Notes under the pieces: model-generated
Databases searched by the model: none
What the model was told of the DNA's origin: nothing
What the model saw: the letters and a program-made list of their open reading frames with translations, nothing else
DNA from: Alphaproteobacteria bacterium
GTDB taxonomy: Bacteria > Pseudomonadota > Alphaproteobacteria > Rhodobacterales > Rhodobacteraceae
Direction of reading: 5' to 3'
Assembly: GCA_030431485.1 (NCBI GenBank)
Contig: JAUIIR010000046.1
Location: 1-34,024, forward strand
DNA: 34,024 bases
Shown here: positions 30,993 through 34,024 of the stretch, piece by piece
How positions within the stretch are numbered: the first letter of the stretch is position 1
How the letters are laid out: every line of letters starts with the position of its first letter
Made by a program: the position numbers and the translations under genes

Positions 30993-32027
30993 ATGGAGTT
31001 CTCACTTTTTGTGCATATGGAACGGCTCACGCCGGATCAGCCGCATGATCAGCTTCAAGACGAGCTTATCGAGCTGTGCAAGATGGCGGATGATGCCGGG
31101 ATGCGGGCTGTCTGGACCGGTGAACATCACGGGATGGAATTCACCATCGCACCCAATCCGCTTATGTCGCTGGTGCACATCTCGCATCATACCAAGAACG
31201 TAAAGCTGGGCACAGGCACTGTCATTGCCCCGTTCTGGCACCCGATCAAACTGGCCGGCGAAGCCGCCTCAGCCGATCTGATGACAGGCGGGCGAATAGA
31301 GCTTGGTATCGCACGCGGCGCCTATTCCTATGAATACGAACGTCTCATGCCTGGAATGGATGCATGGGAGGCGGGACAGCGCATGCGCGAGATTGCTCCG
31401 CTTTTGCCAAAGCTCTGGTCGGGCGATTGCGCGCATGACGGCACCTTCTTCAGTTTCCCCGCAACAACCGCTGTCCCAAAGCCAGCGCAACCCGGAGGAC
31501 CGCCGATCTGGATTGCAGCCCGTGATCCCAACAGCCACGAATTCGGGGTGCATAACGGATTCAACATTCAGGTGACGCCGCTGTGGCAAGGGATGGAAGA
31601 AATTGAAACGCTGATGGGCCGTTTCAAATCTGCCTGTGCCACTTATGAAGGTCCGCGCCCAAAGATCATGCTTCTGCATCACACCTATGTTGGCGCGGAT
31701 GATGAGGATGTCGCGTTGGCCGCCAAGGAACTGTCGCGCTTCTACTGCTATTTCGGAGCATGGTTTCAGAACAAGCGACCCGTAGATCAGGGTCTTATCG
31801 CCCGCCTGTCCGACAAAGAGATGGCCGCGAACGCACTTATGTCGCCAGAAAACATGGCGCGCGACCTGACCATTGGAACAGCCGAAGACGTCATTGCAAA
31901 GGTTCGCAAATACGAAGAGCTTGGCTATGACGAGTATTCTTTCTGGATTGACAGCGGCATGAGCTTTGATCGCAAACGCGCCTCGCTCGCGCGTTTTATT
32001 GATGACGTTATGCCAGCCTTTGCGTGA
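30993..32027 (+). CDS. LLM-class flavin-dependent oxidoreductase
   Basis: From ATG 30993 (MEFSLFVHMERL), preceded by AAAGG, the 344 residues match the bacterial-luciferase-like monooxygenase superfamily, an (alpha/beta)8 barrel that uses reduced FMN and oxygen. Family elements are DDAGMRAVWTGEHHGMEFTI, KLGTGTVIAPFWHPIKLAGE, DLMTGGRIELGIARGAYSYE, and the later PPIWIAARDPNS. Upstream open frame is not coding. It needs a reductase to supply reduced flavin, and none is seen in the window. It shares a 4-bp GTGA junction with the frame of the aldehyde dehydrogenase, so the product may be an aldehyde passed on to that enzyme. The substrate is unknown. Confidence 0.9.
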   Translation: MEFSLFVHMERLTPDQPHDQLQDELIELCKMADDAGMRAVWTGEHHGMEFTIAPNPLMSLVHISHHTKNVKLGTGTVIAPFWHPIKLAGEAASADLMTGGRIELGIARGAYSYEYERLMPGMDAWEAGQRMREIAPLLPKLWSGDCAHDGTFFSFPATTAVPKPAQPGGPPIWIAARDPNSHEFGVHNGFNIQVTPLWQGMEEIETLMGRFKSACATYEGPRPKIMLLHHTYVGADDEDVALAAKELSRFYCYFGAWFQNKRPVDQGLIARLSDKEMAANALMSPENMARDLTIGTAEDVIAKVRKYEELGYDEYSFWIDSGMSFDRKRASLARFIDDVMPAFA

Positions 32028-32035
32028 GGACCGAC

Positions 32036-33514
32036 ATGGACAGCAAGCCGCATTACCTGCTTTTTATTGATGGCGACTGGAGCGAAGGCTCGGACGGTCA
32101 GGTCATGACGTCACAGAACCCGGCCACAGGGCAAGACTGGGCCACTTTTGCCTGTGCGTCCCGCGACGATGTCGACCGCGCCATCGCCACCGCCCGCCGC
32201 GCACTGAATGACCCGGCCTGGCGCGACATGACACAGACGCAGCGGGGCAAGCTGCTTTATCGTCTGGCAGAACTGGTCGAGCAAAACGCTGCCGAGATCG
32301 CGCGGATTGAGACCACGGACAGCGGCAAGCTCTTGGCGGAAACGGCCAGCCAGACCGCCTATGTCGGCGACTACTACCGCTACTATGCCGGGCTTGCCGA
32401 CAAGATCGAAGGTGCCGTGCTGCCGATCGACAAACCGGACATGCATGTCTTTACACGGCGCGAGCCCATCGGGGTCGTTGTCGCGATTGTGCCCTGGAAC
32501 GCGCAGATGTTCCTGACCGCAACCAAACTTGGTCCGGCGCTTGCGGCAGGCTGCACCGTTGTGCTGAAAGCCTCAGAAATTGCCCCGGCCCCGATGTTCG
32601 AATTTGCCCGGCTGGTCGAGAAAGCCGGTTTCCCCAAAGGTGTTGTTTCCGTCATTACGGGGGACGCGGAAAACTGTGCCATTCCGCTGACGCGCCATCC
32701 GGACGTGGACCGGATCGCCTTTACCGGCGGGCCAGAGACAGCGCGTCACGTGGTGCGCAACTCGGCCGAAAATTTCGCAGTGACGTCGCTCGAACTGGGA
32801 GGCAAGTCGCCGATTCTGGTCTTTGAGGATGCCGATCTCGACGGTGCTTCGAACGGATTGATTGCCGGAAACTTCGGCGCGTCCGGTCAAAGCTGCGTGG
32901 CAGGCACGCGGGGTCTCGTGCATCGCTCGGTCATCGAAGAGGTTGCTTCCCGGATCGAGCAGAAAATGAAACACGCCGTCATCGGCGACCCGCTCGATGC
33001 GGGCACACAGATTGGGCCTCTGTGTACAGCGGCACAGATCAGAACCATCGAAAAGACACTCTCCGCAGCGGTTGCGGGTGGCGCGAAAGTCCGGTTTGGC
33101 GGTACTCCGCTTGATCGCCCCGGAAACTACATGGCGCCAACGCTTGTCGAATGCGCAGATGCGGATACCGAAACCCTGAAAGTGGAAATGTTTGGTCCGG
33201 TCATGTCTCTTTTGCCGTTCGACACCGAAGAAGAGGCCATCGCGCTGGCCAATGCGACACCGTTTGGTCTTGGCTCCGGAGTTTTCACCGAAAACGTCGC
33301 CCGTGCTCATCGCGTGTCATCCCGACTTAAGGCGGGGATTTGTTGGGTAAATACGTATCGCGCTGTCTCTCCGATTGCGCCATTCGGAGGGTTCGATCAG
33401 TCAGGATACGGGCGCGAAGCGGGTCTGGAAGCCATCCACGACTACACGCGCACAAAGACCACGTGGATCAACACCTCTGACCAACCAATGGCGAACCCAT
33501 TTGTGATGCGCTAG
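32036..33514 (+). CDS. Aldehyde dehydrogenase family protein
   Basis: I chose ATG 32036 (MDSKPHYLLFIDGDW), with GAGGA just before it, over the GTG at 32024. The 492 residues are the normal length for NAD(P)-dependent aldehyde dehydrogenases. Signatures are PWNAQMFLTATKLGPALAAG, the glutamate in SLELGGKSP, the catalytic cysteine in FGASGQSCVAGTRG, and EMFGPVMSLLPF in the C-terminal part. It oxidises an aldehyde to an acid. As the last gene of the LysR-linked operon it probably handles the product of the flavin monooxygenase. No substrate-specific feature is evident. Confidence 0.93.
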   Translation: MDSKPHYLLFIDGDWSEGSDGQVMTSQNPATGQDWATFACASRDDVDRAIATARRALNDPAWRDMTQTQRGKLLYRLAELVEQNAAEIARIETTDSGKLLAETASQTAYVGDYYRYYAGLADKIEGAVLPIDKPDMHVFTRREPIGVVVAIVPWNAQMFLTATKLGPALAAGCTVVLKASEIAPAPMFEFARLVEKAGFPKGVVSVITGDAENCAIPLTRHPDVDRIAFTGGPETARHVVRNSAENFAVTSLELGGKSPILVFEDADLDGASNGLIAGNFGASGQSCVAGTRGLVHRSVIEEVASRIEQKMKHAVIGDPLDAGTQIGPLCTAAQIRTIEKTLSAAVAGGAKVRFGGTPLDRPGNYMAPTLVECADADTETLKVEMFGPVMSLLPFDTEEEAIALANATPFGLGSGVFTENVARAHRVSSRLKAGICWVNTYRAVSPIAPFGGFDQSGYGREAGLEAIHDYTRTKTTWINTSDQPMANPFVMR

Positions 33515-33563
33515 GCCAGCGACAACCCTGCGCATGAGTACGGCCGGCTATCAACAAGACGGA

Positions 33564-34024
33564 TCATCGCCCCATGATCCTCTTGCGGCGCTCCTGCATC
33601 CGTTCATTGGCTTCAACCGTGCCATCGTGGAAGGTGCCAAACCATTTATCGAACGGAACCTCTAGGCTACCGTAATTGCACTCGAAATAACGGTGATGCA
33701 TCTGGTGGTGGAACGTGCCCAACGCGAGACGGTCCTTGTCTTTCAGAAGCAACCCCTGAAACCCTGTGTGGGTCGTCATGGCCGTCAGGAAATAATACTG
33801 CAGGTGAAACAGGATATGCACCGGATGCGCCCCGATCAGCAGGTGCACAAAGACGGAGCCGAGAAAGATCATCTGCTCAATCGGGTGCTGTGACATCCCC
33901 GACCACGGTCCGACGTTGATGTTGCGATGATGCAGGTAGTGGACGTGCTTATAGAGAAAGGGAATGTGGATCACACGGTGGATGACATAGAAATACAGGC
34001 TTTCCCAGATCGGTATCAGAAATA
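33564..34024 (-). CDS. Sterol desaturase/fatty acid hydroxylase family protein (partial)
   Basis: The frame runs off the right edge of the window, so only the C-terminal 153 residues are visible. They contain the histidine clusters of the di-iron membrane hydroxylase family: HRVIHIPFLYKHVHYLHHRN, the QHPIEQ segment, and FHHQMHHRYFECNYG. A membrane segment lies between (IFLGSVFVHLLIGAHPVHIL). These enzymes hydroxylate or desaturate lipids in the inner membrane. The gene is convergent with the aldehyde dehydrogenase, with 49 bp between stops, so it is not part of that operon. Substrate unknown. Confidence 0.88.
   Translation of the reverse strand, partial: FLIPIWESLYFYVIHRVIHIPFLYKHVHYLHHRNINVGPWSGMSQHPIEQMIFLGSVFVHLLIGAHPVHILFHLQYYFLTAMTTHTGFQGLLLKDKDRLALGTFHHQMHHRYFECNYGSLEVPFDKWFGTFHDGTVEANERMQERRKRIMGR

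Overview
The window looks like chromosome from an alphaproteobacterium of the family Rhodobacteraceae, most likely a Roseobacter-group aerobic anoxygenic phototroph. It is GC-rich, carries a light-harvesting 2 (puc) operon, and has gene orders familiar in that family: dnaB - alr - pqiA-like - radA - cvpA - purF, then surE - pcm - nlpD, and edd - eda. I cannot name the species. No CRISPR array, insertion sequence, prophage, tRNA or rRNA gene was seen.

Layout. Positions 1-1526 hold the end of a family 2 glycosyltransferase and a conserved protein of unknown function. Positions 1559-7161 hold pyrC and pyrE (pyrimidine synthesis) with the whole puc operon between them: pucB, pucA, pucC and a protein made of a small N-terminal domain plus eight 25-residue repeats. 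Upstream of pucB are two TGT-N12-ACA (PpsR/CrtJ-type) sites exactly 8 bp apart. A 13-bp hairpin separates pucBA from pucC, and an intrinsic terminator ends the operon. A secreted von Willebrand A protein on the minus strand overlaps the end of pyrE.

Positions 8110-16918 are a housekeeping block: dnaB, a minus-strand pair for cobalamin synthesis (cobS, cobC-like), alr, two small membrane proteins, radA, cvpA and purF. Two short genes here look broken: a frameshifted one before radA (12960-13310) and one stopped at codon 3 after purF (17015-17281). bioY (minus) and an SDR gene (plus) diverge at about 18.0-18.1 kb, with a 12-bp palindrome in the probable bioY promoter. Two tandem paralogues of an Imm11/DUF1629-like family follow, then surE, pcm and an NlpD-like lipoprotein whose LytM domain has lost zinc ligands.

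Positions 22851-25315 (minus) hold a PIN-domain protein, an RlmI-like rRNA methyltransferase whose start codon sits in the loop of a perfect 12-bp hairpin with a competing partner upstream, and a small lipoprotein. The Entner-Doudoroff genes edd and eda (25523-28021) run the other way behind a LacI-type palindromic operator. After a roughly 530-bp gap with several hairpins, a LysR regulator diverges from a catabolic operon: AA_synth/DUF1185 protein, alpha/beta hydrolase, a possible 32-residue ORF, luciferase-like flavin monooxygenase and aldehyde dehydrogenase. The window ends inside a sterol desaturase/fatty-acid hydroxylase gene.

The parts most worth a second look are the puc operon (repeat protein, extended LH2 alpha subunit, control sites), the switch-like rlmI leader, the tandem Imm11-like pair without a visible toxin, and the two broken small genes. 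All calls rest on reading the sequence; no database search was run.
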